Source of the DNA: CAVPMN01 sp963706425
GTDB taxonomy: Bacteria; Actinomycetota; Acidimicrobiia; Acidimicrobiales; Acidimicrobilacustridaceae
Direction: 5' to 3'
Assembly: GCA_963706425.1 (NCBI GenBank)
Contig: CAVPMN010000020.1
Span: forward strand, 1,054,001-1,118,000
Length of the DNA stretch: 64,000 nucleotides
The notes under the pieces were generated by a model. That model saw only the letters and a program-made list of their open reading frames with translations, made no database searches and was not told the DNA's origin. Each line of letters begins with the position of its first letter. Within the stretch, counting starts at the first letter, position 1. Shown here in pieces: positions 8,013 to 17,169 of the stretch. A program made the position numbers and the translations under genes.

Positions 8013-8758
8013 CGAGCCGGTAGCCGAGGTCGAGCTCGTCGAGCTGGCGCAGGTGGCCGTGGCGCGTCGTCCCACGCACCGCTCGCCAGGTCGGCCGCCA
8101 GCGCATCGAGGCCCTGCTGTAGTTCTGCGGGCCGCATCTGCGCCGTCCACGACATGCTCGCCATCACCGCCGGGTCGAGATGCGCTTCGGGTCGGTTCCA
8201 GTACGCGCCCCCGAAGCCGTCGGTGCAGTCGGCGGGCACCGGCACCGGCACGGCCTCGCGCACGTCGAGATGGCGGGTCACGTCGGCGACCGACGGTGCC
8301 CGCTTCTCCGAGGGCAACTCGGCGAGCTGGGGGAAGTAGTCGACCACCAGCCAGTAGGTGTGCACGGGCACGGCATCGAAGAGGAAGATCACCTGGCGGG
8401 TGGCGACCCGCCTGATCTCGGCCAGACCCGCGGCCACGTCGCGCCAGTGGTGCAAGGTGAGCGTCGCCATCGCCGCGTCGAACGTGCCGTCGGCGAACGG
8501 CAGGTGCTCGGCCACCCCCTGCACGGCCGGGCCGGCCTCAGCGCGGCGCTGGTCGATCATCGTGCGCGCCGGCTCGACCGCTACCACCGAGCGATCGGCA
8601 GGCTCGTAGTTGCCGGTGCCGGCGCCGATGTTGACGACGGTCTCGGCGTCACCGAGGCCGCGATGGATCGCCGCGGCCACTCGCGGGTCGGCCCGCCGGG
8701 CGAGCGCGTAGCCCTCGCCGATGGTGTCGTAGACGGGTGAGTCCGATGTCGCCCCCAT
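7999..8758 (-). CDS. Class I SAM-dependent methyltransferase
   Basis: About 252 residues with the SAM-binding motif I VVNIGAGTGNYEP, the acidic end of strand beta-2 in VAVEPARTM, and the FDAAMATLTLHHW post-motif typical of Methyltransf_11 enzymes. One frameshift near 8065 separates the body from its C-terminus (LGYRLVIAE). It is the last gene of the operon that begins with the amidohydrolase at 13945, 23 bases after the GNAT gene. It overlaps the end of the convergent SCO6745-family gene by 14 bases. The substrate is unknown. Confidence 0.85.
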
Positions 8759-8781
8759 CGCGCCGACCCTACGTCGGTCGG

Positions 8782-9223
8782 TCAGCTCGGAAGCCAGCGA
8801 TATCGCGTCCAGCCCGCCACCGGATGCGCGCCGAGCGAGTCGTAGAACTCGATGGCCGGCTCGTTCCAGTCGAGCACGGCCCACTCGACCCGCCCGTCGG
8901 TCATGGTGCGCAAGCGCTCGATCAGCGCCCGGCCGAAGCCCTCGCCCCGGTGCTCGGGACGCACGAACAGATCCTCGAGCCAGATGCCCGAGCGGGCGAG
9001 GAACGTGGAGAAGGTGGGGAACCACAGGGCCATGCCGGCCACCACGCCGCCGTCGGTCTCGGCGATGAGCACCTGCGCGCCGGGTGGGTCACCGAAGAGG
9101 GCGGCACCGAGCTGGTCGAGGTTCCACTCGACCTCGTGGCTCAGCTCCTCGTAGTCGGCCAGCTCGCGGATCGAGCGCGCCGATCTCGGCCAGGTCGTCC
9201 GGCGTGGCGTCGCGGATGAGCAC
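8782..9223 (-). CDS. GNAT-family N-acetyltransferase
   Basis: About 147 residues. The acetyl-CoA-binding motif A is VRPEHRGEGFGRALI, preceded by the GIWLEDLFV strand and followed by VLDWNEPAIEFYDSLGA, the usual GNAT C-terminal block. The start is a GTG at 9221-9223. One extra G (CTC-ATC read as CTCGATC near 9175) breaks the frame after residue 16. It lies ten bases after the cyclase gene in the same operon. The acceptor is unknown. Confidence 0.85.
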
Positions 9224-9232
9224 GGCGGCCGC

Positions 9233-10162
9233 TTACTTCGTGGCCACTGCGGCAACCGGCGCGCTGCATCCGCCGGTGATCGGCTCGGGGGTGGCCGTGA
9301 AGAGGAACTCGTACACGCCGTCGTCGGCGCACTCGGCGGCGAGCGCCTCGAGGTCGAAGTTCTGCCCTTGCAGCTGGCCCATGTCGCGCAGGTGGATCAT
9401 GTGCACCGGCATCATCGCCGACCAGTCCTGGGGTGGCCACACCTCGAACACGTAGGTGTCGTCGACCACCACCGACAGGTCGTGGCGGTGCACCCACTCG
9501 ATCGTCTGGGTCGACAGACCGGGACAGTCGTGGTTGTAGGCGTGCACGTCGCCCTGGTGGTAGAGCTGCATGTGGCCGGTGCGCACCAGCAGCGCGTCAC
9601 CGGGTCGCAGCGCCACCTTGGCGTGGTCGACCGCGGCGTCGAGGTCGCCCGGGGTGATGGCATAGCCGGGCTCGAGCCGTTCGACGCCCTTCGCCGCCGG
9701 CAGGTCGAGCAGCACGCCGCGGGTGACGACCGGTCCGATCTTGTCGGCGCCGCACTTGATGGCGCCGGCGCCGGCCGTGACCTGGTGGGCCGGATAGCCG
9801 TTGTACATCTGACCGCCGTAGGTCACGTGGGCCAGCGAGTCGAGATGGGTGGCCGCCGACAGCGGCATGGTGACGGTGTCGTCGTTGAAGCAGGCGTCGT
9901 CGACGCTGCCGGTGTAGGTCTCGTTGAGCGTGAGCATCGAGTGGATCGGGTTGAACCGCCGCGGGGCACCGCCCTCCTGCGGAGAGGCAGGCCCGAGCGG
10001 CATGGTGAGGCTGATCGGAGCGGCCGGCCACCACCGCCGCCGCGCCCCGGCGGACGGCCTCGGCGTCGATGAGGTTGGCGTGCCCCGCTCGTCGGCGTCG
10101 CCCCATCGGCCCCAGTTGCGCACCTTGGCGGCCAGCTCGACCAGCTCGGGAGTGAGGGGCAT
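9233..10162 (-). CDS. Cyclase/kynurenine-formamidase-like metal hydrolase
   Basis: A protein of about 309 residues of the cyclase family (PF04199). The metal-binding motif HLDSLAHV is present near residue 105, followed by GVLLDLPAAKG, a GDALLVRTGH segment and CPGLSTQTIEW. Family members hydrolyse amides or lactone-like rings using a divalent metal. Residues about 28-50 are scrambled by two compensating frameshifts (near 10080 and 10020); the alternative frame gives the natural NLIDAEAVRRGAAAVVAGR. It starts two bases from the end of the alcohol dehydrogenase gene, so the two act in one operon. The real substrate is unknown. Confidence 0.85.
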   Translation of the reverse strand: MPLTPELVELAAKVRNWGRWGDADERGTPTSSTPRPSAGARRRWWPAAPISLTMPLGPASPQEGGAPRRFNPIHSMLTLNETYTGSVDDACFNDDTVTMPLSAATHLDSLAHVTYGGQMYNGYPAHQVTAGAGAIKCGADKIGPVVTRGVLLDLPAAKGVERLEPGYAITPGDLDAAVDHAKVALRPGDALLVRTGHMQLYHQGDVHAYNHDCPGLSTQTIEWVHRHDLSVVVDDTYVFEVWPPQDWSAMMPVHMIHLRDMGQLQGQNFDLEALAAECADDGVYEFLFTATPEPITGGCSAPVAAVATK

Positions 10163-10163
10163 G

Positions 10164-11228
10164 TCAGAACGTCAGCACACCACGCGCCAGGTCGCCGTGA
10201 TGCATGTCGTCGATGGTGCGCTCGACGTCTTCGAGCGGATAGGTCTTGGTGACCAGCTCGTCGAGCTTGAGGCGGCCGGCCTTGTAGAGGTCGACGAACA
10301 GCGGGATGTCCTTGTGCGGGCGGCCGGCGCCGTAGCGGCAGCCCATGATGGTCTTGTCGTTGTACATGCCGCTCACGAGGAACGGCACCTCGGTGCCGAA
10401 CTTGGGCACCCCGAGGATGACGCAGGTGCCGCCCCAGTCGAGCAGGTCGATCGACTGGCGGATGAGCGCGGGGTGCCCGACGCACTCGAACGACACGTCG
10501 ACGCCGTTGGGGCAGATCTCCTTGACCGCCTCGGCGGTGTCGACCTCGGCCGCGTTGATGAAGTGGGTGGCGCCGAACTGGCGGGCCAGCGCTTCCTTCT
10601 TCGGGTTGGTGTCGACCGCGATGATGGGCAGGGCGTCGGCCAGCGCGGCACCCTGGATGACGTTGAGGCCGATGCCACCGACGCCGATCACCATCACGCT
10701 CTGGCCGTGAGTGACCTTGGCCCGGTTGAACACCGCCCCGACGCCGGTGATGACGCCGCAGCCGAGCAGCGACGCCACCTCGAAGGGCACGTCCTTGTCG
10801 ATCACCACGCACTGGCGACCGTTGACGATGGTCTCCTCGGTGAACGCGCCGATGTTGGCGAACTGCAACACCTTGCGATCGCCCTGGCGGAACGGCGCCG
10901 ACATCTTGCCCATCGACTCGCGGCAGTGGGTGGGCCGTCCGCTCTCGCACGCCGCGCACGCACCGCAGTTGCCGAGCGTCGAGATCACCACGTGATCACC
11001 GACACTGAGCCCGGTGACGCCTTCGCCCAGCTGGGTGACGATGCCGGTGCCCTCGTGACCGAGCACCACCGGCGTGGGGAACGGGATGGTGCCGTCGATG
11101 ACGCTGACGTCGCTGTGGCACACCCCCGCCGCCTGGATCTGCACCCGCACCTCTCCCGCCCGCGGATCGCGGGTGGTGAGGTCGGACACGACAGACAGCT
11201 CGCCTTCGTCGAACAGAACCCCTCGCAT
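10164..11228 (-). CDS. Zinc-dependent alcohol dehydrogenase (MDR family)
   Basis: Intact, 354 residues. The catalytic zinc ligands are in GVCHSD (Cys37) and GHEGTG (His-Glu near 60). The structural zinc site is the C-x2-C-x2-C-x7-C cluster in GNCGACAACESGRPTHC. The Rossmann motif GVGGIG is near residue 175 and a VDTNPKK segment points to NAD. It probably interconverts an alcohol and an aldehyde or ketone that the neighbouring aldehyde dehydrogenase oxidises further. It is the third gene of the amidohydrolase operon. Confidence 0.9.
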   Translation of the reverse strand: MRGVLFDEGELSVVSDLTTRDPRAGEVRVQIQAAGVCHSDVSVIDGTIPFPTPVVLGHEGTGIVTQLGEGVTGLSVGDHVVISTLGNCGACAACESGRPTHCRESMGKMSAPFRQGDRKVLQFANIGAFTEETIVNGRQCVVIDKDVPFEVASLLGCGVITGVGAVFNRAKVTHGQSVMVIGVGGIGLNVIQGAALADALPIIAVDTNPKKEALARQFGATHFINAAEVDTAEAVKEICPNGVDVSFECVGHPALIRQSIDLLDWGGTCVILGVPKFGTEVPFLVSGMYNDKTIMGCRYGAGRPHKDIPLFVDLYKAGRLKLDELVTKTYPLEDVERTIDDMHHGDLARGVLTF

Positions 11229-11264
11229 GTGATGTCCCCTCTGCGTCGCCTCGTCGGCGAGCGC

Positions 11265-12738
11265 TCAGCCCGGCCAGATGATCGACTGCAGCTCGCTGTA
11301 GGCATGGAAGCCGAAGCGGCCGCCGTCGCGACCCACGCCGCTCTTCTTGAAACCGCCGAACGGCAGCTCGTGATTGCGTTGCACCGAGTTGATGCCGACG
11401 TTGCCGGTGCGCAACTGCTTGGCGACCTCGAAGGCCTTGGCCGTGTCGGACGAGAACACGTAGTCGTAGAGGCCGAAGTCGGTGCTGTTGGCCAGTGCGA
11501 CGGCCTCGCCTTCGTCGTCGAAGGGCACGACGACGATGACCGGCCCGAAGATCTCCTCCTGGACGACCTTCATGCCCTGCTTGCAGTCGGCGATGAGGGT
11601 GGGCGCCACGAAGAAGCCCTTGCCGTCGACATCGGGCCGCTCACCACCGGCGACGATGGTGCCGCCCTCGTCGCGACCGGCCTGGATGTAGCTCTCGACC
11701 CTGTCGCGGTGGGCCGCGGTGATGACCGGGCCGAGCACGGTGTCGCGAGCGCAGGGGTCGCCCACCTTGAGATAGCCGCTGGCGGTCTTGAGGCCCTCGA
11801 CCAGCTGGTCGTAGATGCCCCGCTGGGCCAGCACGCGCGTGGGCGCCGTGCAGATCTGGCCCGAGTGGAACGCCCACACCGAGGTGATGCGCCGTGACGG
11901 CGGTCTTCACGTCGGCGTCGTCGAACACGATGGCGGCACCTTTGCCGCCGAGCTCGAGCAGCAGGCGCTTCATGTCGTGGCCGGCGACCTCACCGATGCG
12001 TTGGCCGACCGCGGTCGAGCCGGTGAAGCTCACCATGTCGACGTCGTTCGACGCCACCAGCGCCTCGGCAGGCCCCGGCGTCTCCGAGACGATGATGTTG
12101 ATGACACCCGGCGGGAAGCCGGCGTCCTGGAACACCTCGCCGAGCTTCACGATGGCGAGCGGGTCCTGCGGGGCGGGCTTCACCACGACGGTGTTGCCCA
12201 TGGCCAGGGCGGGCCCGAGCTTGCCGGCCATGTTGACCATCGGGAAGTTGTAGGACGTGATGCACGTGACCACTCCGACCGGTGCCCGGCGGGCCACGCC
12301 GCCCATGATGCCGCCCGGCCCGAGCGCGGTGCTGGGCATGATGCCCGGCTCGACCGGGATCATCAGCTCTTCGGCGATGCCCTTCGCGTAGCGGCGGAAG
12401 CGGGTGGCCACGGTGGGCACCTGCATCGTGGTGGTGACCCGCATGGTGGCGCCGGTCTCGCCCTGCACGAGCGGCACGAAGTCGTCGACGCGCTGGTCGA
12501 CCAGCTCGGCCGCCCGCACCAGCAACGCGGCGCGCTCCTCGGGCTTGGTGCGCGACCACGCCGGGAAGGCCTCGGCCGCGGCAGCCGCAGCAGCCTGGGC
12601 GTCGGCCACCGACGCGTTGGGAGCCCGACCCACCAGCTCCTCGGTGGCTGGGTTGACGATGTCGTAGGTGCCGTCGCCGGGCTCGACCCATTCGCCCCCG
12701 ATGAGCAGGCGGTAGGAGTCGTCGCGGCCAGGGGCAGC
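11265..12738 (-). CDS. Aldehyde dehydrogenase
   Basis: About 490 residues of the NAD(P)-dependent ALDH superfamily. Visible motifs are VTCITSYNFPM, the FTGSTAVGQ glycine motif, the catalytic glutamate in LELGGKG and the catalytic cysteine in SGQICTAPTR, then EEIFGPV and the C-terminal PFGGFKKSG. One frameshift near 11895 (an extra base in GGCGCATC) splits it. The coding frame extends upstream to LLIGGEWVEPGDG, but no standard start codon is visible before the amidohydrolase stop. The first codons are therefore uncertain, and another base error there is likely. Confidence 0.88.
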
Positions 12739-13945
12739 TCACGGCTGGAAGTCGAGGTTGTACACCTCGATGGCGTTGCCCCGCACCAGGCGCCGGATGG
12801 TGTCGGCCGGCAGGTGGCCCATCAGCTTCCAGGCCACCTCCTTGGTGTGCGGCCAGGTGCTGTCGGAGTGCGGGTAGTCGGTCTCGAAGAGGATGTTCTT
12901 CACGCCGATCTTGTCGAGCGCATCGGGCGTGAGCCCGTGCTGGTCGTCGAAGAAGCAGGCGAAGATCTGGTTGGCGTAGTAGGTGCTCGGCGGGTTGGGC
13001 ACGAGGTCGCCGACGCCACCCCAACCCCGGTTCTCCTCCCACACCTTGTCGGCCCGCTCGAGGATGTAGGGGATCCAGCCGAGCTGGCCCTCGGCGTAGG
13101 CCAGCTTCAGGTTGGGGAAGCGGGGCAGCACGCCCGACATCATGAAGTCGACCATCGACATCATGCAGTTGGCGAAGGTCATGGTGGACCCGACCGCAGG
13201 CGGGGCGTCGGGTGAGGTCGACGGCATCTTCGACGACGACCCGATGTGCATGTTGACCACCACGCCGGTCTCGTCGCAGGCGTCGAAGAACGGATCCCAG
13301 AAGCCGGAGTGGATCGAGGGCAGACCCGAGGAACGGCGGGATCTCGCTGAAGCAGGTGGCGGTGACGCCGCGGGCGGCCATGCGGCGCACCTCGGCGGCG
13401 GCCAGATCGGCGTCCCACAGCGGCATGATCATGAGCGGGATGAGGCGACCGTCGGTGCCGGCGCACCACTCGTCGACCTGCCAGTCGTTGTAGGCCTGCA
13501 CGCAGGCGAGCCCGAGCTCCTTGTCGTTCATCTCGGTGAACGTCTGCCCGCAGAAACGAGGCATGGTCGGGAAGCACATCTGGGCGTCGGTCCAGTTGAC
13601 GTCCATGTCCTCGAGGCGGGCCTTCTGGTCGTAGCAGCCCTTGCGCATGTCCTCGTAGGTGATGGGCGTGACGGTGACCTCTTCGCGAGGCACACCGACC
13701 GCTGCGGCCAACCGCGTGTGCGGGATGGCCTTGTCCTCGAACATCCACCAATCGGCCAGCGGGCCTTCGCCTTCCGCACCCATCTCATAGGCGAACTTGC
13801 CGCCGATGAAGGTCATCTCCTTCACCGGATGACGCTCGATGCGCGGGCCGACCGCCTTGAACTTCTGCGGCAGGCGGTCCTGCCAGACGTTCGGGGGCTC
13901 GATGACGTGGTCATCGACGGAGATGATCTTCGGGATGTCCTCCAT
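12739..13945 (-). CDS. Metal-dependent amidohydrolase (PF04909 type), paralogue 1
   Basis: About 401 residues of the amidohydrolase-2 TIM-barrel family. The N-terminus has ISVDDHVIEPPNVW, the central part MHIGSSSKM, and the C-terminal metal-ligand region FETDYPHSDSTWP; the family hydrolyses or decarboxylates ring-cleavage-like substrates. One extra G near 13320 breaks the frame. It is the first gene of a seven-gene operon with ALDH, ADH and a cyclase, and has a KstR-type palindrome about 22 bases upstream. A close paralogue lies at 34612. The actual substrate is unknown. Confidence 0.85.
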
Positions 13946-13966
13946 CGCCGCATCGTACCCCGGAAC

Positions 13967-13980
13967 TGAAACAGGTTCTA
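13967..13980. promoter_or_regulatory. KstR-type palindrome between divergent genes
   Basis: TGAAACAGGTTCTA is an exact match to TnnAACnnGTTnnA. It lies about 22 bases from both divergent start codons, so one repressor site could control both genes. Confidence 0.6.
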
Positions 13981-14002
13981 CTGAGGGCTAGGGTGCCGGT
14001 TC

Positions 14003-14806
14003 ATGGACTATCCGGCCATTCCACACGACGGCATCGACGCAGGAGCCGCCCTCGTCACCCTGGTCGAGCCCCACGTCGGCCAGGAGGTCGCCTACAACCG
14101 GTGGTACGAGCGCGACCACTTCTATGCGGGCTGCCTCATCGGCCCGCTGTGGTTCGCCGGACGCCGATGGGTGGCCACCAAGCCCTTGAAGGACCTGCGC
14201 TACCCGACCGAGACGCCGTTCCTCGAAGACGTCTCGCAGGGCTCCTATCTCGCCACCTACTGGATCTTGAAGGGCCACGAGCAGGACGCCATCGCGTGGG
14301 GGTCGAACCAGGTCAAGTGGCTGCACGAGGCCGAGCGCATGTTCGACGCCCGCGACCACGTGCACACCCTGATGTACATCAACCGGTGGTCGGCGTCTCG
14401 CGACGACGACGGCGTGCCGGCCGGCCTGGCGCTCGACCATCCGTTCGGCGGACTGGTCGCCGTCATGGTCGATCGTCACGAGGACACGGCACCCAAGGCC
14501 TTCTCGGCGTGGCTGCGCGAGGTGTGCCTGCCCGCGGTGATGGCCGACACGCCGTGGGCGCTCGCCTGTGCGCTCACCCCCATCCCACTTCCGCCCGACG
14601 CACCGGTGTTCCAACCCGAGAACCCGGGCGTCGAACGACGCATGCTGCTCATGTGCTTCGTCGACACCGACCCGCGCGAGTGCTGGGACACGTTCGTGGC
14701 CCTGGGCGATGCCGTGCGCGAGGGCGGGCTCGGCGAAGTCACCTACGCCGCGCCGTTCATCCCCACGATCCCGGGCACCGACACCTACACCGACCAGCTC
14801 TGGTAG
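14003..14806 (+). CDS. Conserved hypothetical, probable dimeric alpha/beta-barrel protein
   Basis: Intact, 267 residues. The N-terminal half holds an RWYERDHFYAG motif recalling the E-W-Y-x-x-x-H pattern of EthD/Dabb-type dimeric barrels. A second similar half (LALDHPFGGLVAVMVDRHED, then CFVDTDPRECWDTF) suggests an internal duplication. I do not recognise a named family. It shares a KstR-type site with the divergent amidohydrolase operon, so a role in the same pathway is likely. Its 3' end is followed by the 51-bp palindrome. Confidence 0.6.
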   Translation: MDYPAIPHDGIDAGAALVTLVEPHVGQEVAYNRWYERDHFYAGCLIGPLWFAGRRWVATKPLKDLRYPTETPFLEDVSQGSYLATYWILKGHEQDAIAWGSNQVKWLHEAERMFDARDHVHTLMYINRWSASRDDDGVPAGLALDHPFGGLVAVMVDRHEDTAPKAFSAWLREVCLPAVMADTPWALACALTPIPLPPDAPVFQPENPGVERRMLLMCFVDTDPRECWDTFVALGDAVREGGLGEVTYAAPFIPTIPGTDTYTDQLW

Positions 14807-14820
14807 CTCGCCCGATCCAT

Positions 14821-14871
14821 CGAACTGTTCACCCAGGAGGCCGGAAAACGGCGTTCTCGGTGAACAGTTCG
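14821..14871. repeat. 51-bp palindrome, copy A
   Basis: The outer arms are CGAACTGTTCACC and GGTGAACAGTTCG (13 bp, perfect). The 25-base middle continues the stem with few mismatches to a GAAAA loop. It is identical to copy B and sits between two convergent genes. There is no T-run after the stem. Confidence 0.9.
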
Positions 14872-14883
14872 GGAATCGGACGC

Positions 14884-15819
14884 TCACGCGGCGCGGGCGC
14901 AACGGGCCGTCGAGCGGGCCGACCGCACCGCGTTGACGAGCCGGTCGGGACGATGCCACACGTCGAACTCGGGGATCTCGACCACCAACCATCCGGCGGC
15001 TTCGAGACGCTCCCGGCGGGCTCGATCGCGAGCGCGGTCGCTGACGCTCGTGTGGAACAGATCGCTCTGGATCTCGAAGACGATGCACAGCTCGCGGTCG
15101 AGGTAGTCGACCCGACCGAGCCAGTCGTCGTCGTCGCCGAGGTCGACCTGCCGTTCGAGGGGTGGCTCGAACGCCGACTTCAGCACCTCGGCCACCCGCG
15201 CCTCGAGGTTGCTCTCGGGCGGTCGGTAGTCGAGTGGTCGCTCGTCGACGAGCTGGCGCAGCTTCGCCATGCCCGTGCGGCCGCGACCGCCGAGCTCTTC
15301 GACGATCTCGTGCAGGCCGACACCGGTGAGCAGCCGCCGCGACCAGGCCTGATCGCAGACCCGCTCGAGACGTTGATAGGACACCTCGGCGGCCAAGTCG
15401 ACCAGCGCCCGCGCCGGCGTGCACACCGGTATGCCATAGAGCTCGACCACGTGGTGAGCCGCCAGCGTCCGCGAGGCGTGGGCGATCCCCAGTGCGGCGT
15501 CGACATTACGGCCCTCGTACTCACGAACGAGATGCGGCGGTGACAGCTCGAACCCGGGAACGCCCCAGATGGCGAAGGCCGTGCGCCGAGCAACGGCACT
15601 ACCGGGTCCCGCATCGAGCACCGCGGACATCACCCGTTGGTGAGGGGTCAGCGGCGACCCCGCCACCCTGACCACCCGCGGCGACAGGGCGACGAGGGCG
15701 CCGCGCTCGATGCGGCGTCGCACGACGACCGGGGGCACGCCCGCATCGTGCAATTGGACGAGCGCGGCCAGGCCGTGCTGACGAGCGGCGAGGTCGTAGA
15801 TGATCCGATCCGTGTGCAT
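14884..15819 (-). CDS. AbiEi-like N-terminal domain plus DUF559 (Vsr-like) endonuclease-fold domain
   Basis: Intact, 311 residues. The first part (residues 5-80, including RRRIERGALVALSPRVVRVAG) resembles the winged-helix AbiEi antitoxin domain. The last 110 residues match DUF559, a PD-(D/E)XK nuclease fold, with ESNLEARVAEVL, GRVDYLD, the FEIQ strand and GWLVVEIPEFDVW. Such orphan proteins are common in actinobacteria and their role is unknown; no AbiEii toxin gene is adjacent. It is bracketed on both sides by copies of the same 51-bp palindrome, which raises the possibility of a mobile cassette. Confidence 0.8.
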   Translation of the reverse strand: MHTDRIIYDLAARQHGLAALVQLHDAGVPPVVVRRRIERGALVALSPRVVRVAGSPLTPHQRVMSAVLDAGPGSAVARRTAFAIWGVPGFELSPPHLVREYEGRNVDAALGIAHASRTLAAHHVVELYGIPVCTPARALVDLAAEVSYQRLERVCDQAWSRRLLTGVGLHEIVEELGGRGRTGMAKLRQLVDERPLDYRPPESNLEARVAEVLKSAFEPPLERQVDLGDDDDWLGRVDYLDRELCIVFEIQSDLFHTSVSDRARDRARRERLEAAGWLVVEIPEFDVWHRPDRLVNAVRSARSTARCARAA

Positions 15820-15865
15820 GGTGCCGATGCTGTCAGCGAGGTCTGACAGTCACGCCCCTCCCCAC

Positions 15866-15916
15866 CGAACTGTTCACCCAGGAGGCCGGAAAACGGCGTT
15901 CTCGGTGAACAGTTCG
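15866..15916. repeat. 51-bp palindrome, copy B
   Basis: Identical to copy A over 51 bases and in the same orientation. It lies 46 bases upstream of the AbiEi/DUF559 start. Confidence 0.9.
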
Positions 15917-15927
15917 AGCCGGAGCCG

Positions 15928-15977
15928 GAACTGTTCACCCAGGAGACCGGAAAACGGCGTTCTCGGTGAACAGTTCG
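15928..15977. repeat. 51-bp palindrome, copy C
   Basis: Twelve bases after copy B. One internal base differs (GGAGACC for GGAGGCC), plus the first arm base. It ends 11 bases from the mannosyltransferase stop, so it could also serve as that gene's transcript end. Confidence 0.88.
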
Positions 15978-15988
15978 AGGTGGGGGGG

Positions 15989-17164
15989 TCAGCCGATGAA
16001 GCGGTTGACGGTGAGGCGGCCGATCATGCGCCAGTTGGTCCACAGGGCGATCGCCCCCAGCCCGATGAACAGGCTCACGCGCAGCCATCGCGGCAGGCGC
16101 AGAGCGATGGACGCGTAGACCGGATAGATGATCCAGTCGGCCATGGCGAAGCGGTTGAAGCTGGCCAGCACGTTCGACGCCAACGGCAGCGCAATCATCG
16201 CGGCGCCGAGCATCCACGTCTCCATCGGGAACTTGTCGCGCCGGCTGAAGGCGGCGTAGCCGATGGCGAACAGCACGATCGGTACGCACCACAGGTCGAG
16301 GTTGCGAGCAACGAGCGCGGGCACCATCACCGTGCGCGGATCGGGATAGAGGTTCTCGAAGCCCTGGATCACCGAGTTCCACGGCCAGCTGACCGTGCGG
16401 CCCCAGTCCTCCTGCACGCCCACCCACGCGAACGCGTTGCCCACCTGGTGCCACATGACCAGCAGCACCAGCCCGAGCCCGGCGGCACCCGCTGCCGCGT
16501 AGCCGACGGCCCACTTGTCGACGCGCCGCTGGCGGATGATGCGCGCCAGCACGAGCACCGCCGGGATGAGGATGCCGACCGAACGGGTGGTGCCGATGGC
16601 GAGCAGGCACGCGGCGGCGATGCCGTGCTTGCCCTTGCGATCGGCCCACACGGCGCCCGCTCCGAGGGCGATGAACAGCCCTTCGGAGTAGAACGCCCAG
16701 AGGAAGATCGACGACGGGAACAGCGCCAACAGCAGGACGGCGACGCGCGCCGTGCGCTCGTCCTTCCACGACTTGGTGACGCCCCACACGGTGACGAACG
16801 CGGCGATGCCGGTGATCGTGATGGTGAGGTGCACGGTCAGCGCATCCGACCCGGTCAGCCAGTAGATCGGCGTCGCCAGCCACGAGATGCCCGGGAAGAA
16901 GGCATGGCTCGGCATCATCGGCCGGGGGTTCCAGTAGCCGTAGTGCAGGATCCGCAGGTAGTGCTCGCCGTCGTAGTTGTACGCGGTCTCGACGCTGTAG
17001 CCGCCCTGCAGCGCGACCGCCGCCAGCTGCACCAAGCGCCAGACGGCGAAGATCGCCATCGGGAAGGCGACACCCGGCAGCACGCGCCGCCGACTGCGGT
17101 CGGGGTCGGTCTCGTCGACCTCGTCGACCGGCACCCGCTCCTGCACCTGCACGCCGTCGCTCAC
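15989..17164 (-). CDS. PIG-V-like GT-C mannosyltransferase, multi-pass membrane protein
   Basis: Intact, about 391 residues with eight or more hydrophobic segments. After a short cytoplasmic N-terminus, the first large extracytoplasmic loop holds NYDGEHYLRILHYGYWN and SHAFFPG. This is the family hallmark (W/Y-D-x-x-H-Y plus A-F-F-P) of GPI mannosyltransferase 2-like GT-C enzymes, which use polyprenyl-phosphate mannose at the membrane. The GTG start lies five bases after the upstream SDR stop. The biological acceptor in this organism is unknown. Confidence 0.8.
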   Translation of the reverse strand: MSDGVQVQERVPVDEVDETDPDRSRRRVLPGVAFPMAIFAVWRLVQLAAVALQGGYSVETAYNYDGEHYLRILHYGYWNPRPMMPSHAFFPGISWLATPIYWLTGSDALTVHLTITITGIAAFVTVWGVTKSWKDERTARVAVLLLALFPSSIFLWAFYSEGLFIALGAGAVWADRKGKHGIAAACLLAIGTTRSVGILIPAVLVLARIIRQRRVDKWAVGYAAAGAAGLGLVLLVMWHQVGNAFAWVGVQEDWGRTVSWPWNSVIQGFENLYPDPRTVMVPALVARNLDLWCVPIVLFAIGYAAFSRRDKFPMETWMLGAAMIALPLASNVLASFNRFAMADWIIYPVYASIALRLPRWLRVSLFIGLGAIALWTNWRMIGRLTVNRFIG

Positions 17165-17169
17165 CTGCG

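Noticed and set aside
14884..15819. Complete AbiE toxin-antitoxin system
   Set aside because: Only the AbiEi-like domain is present, fused to DUF559; there is no AbiEii nucleotidyltransferase gene next to it.
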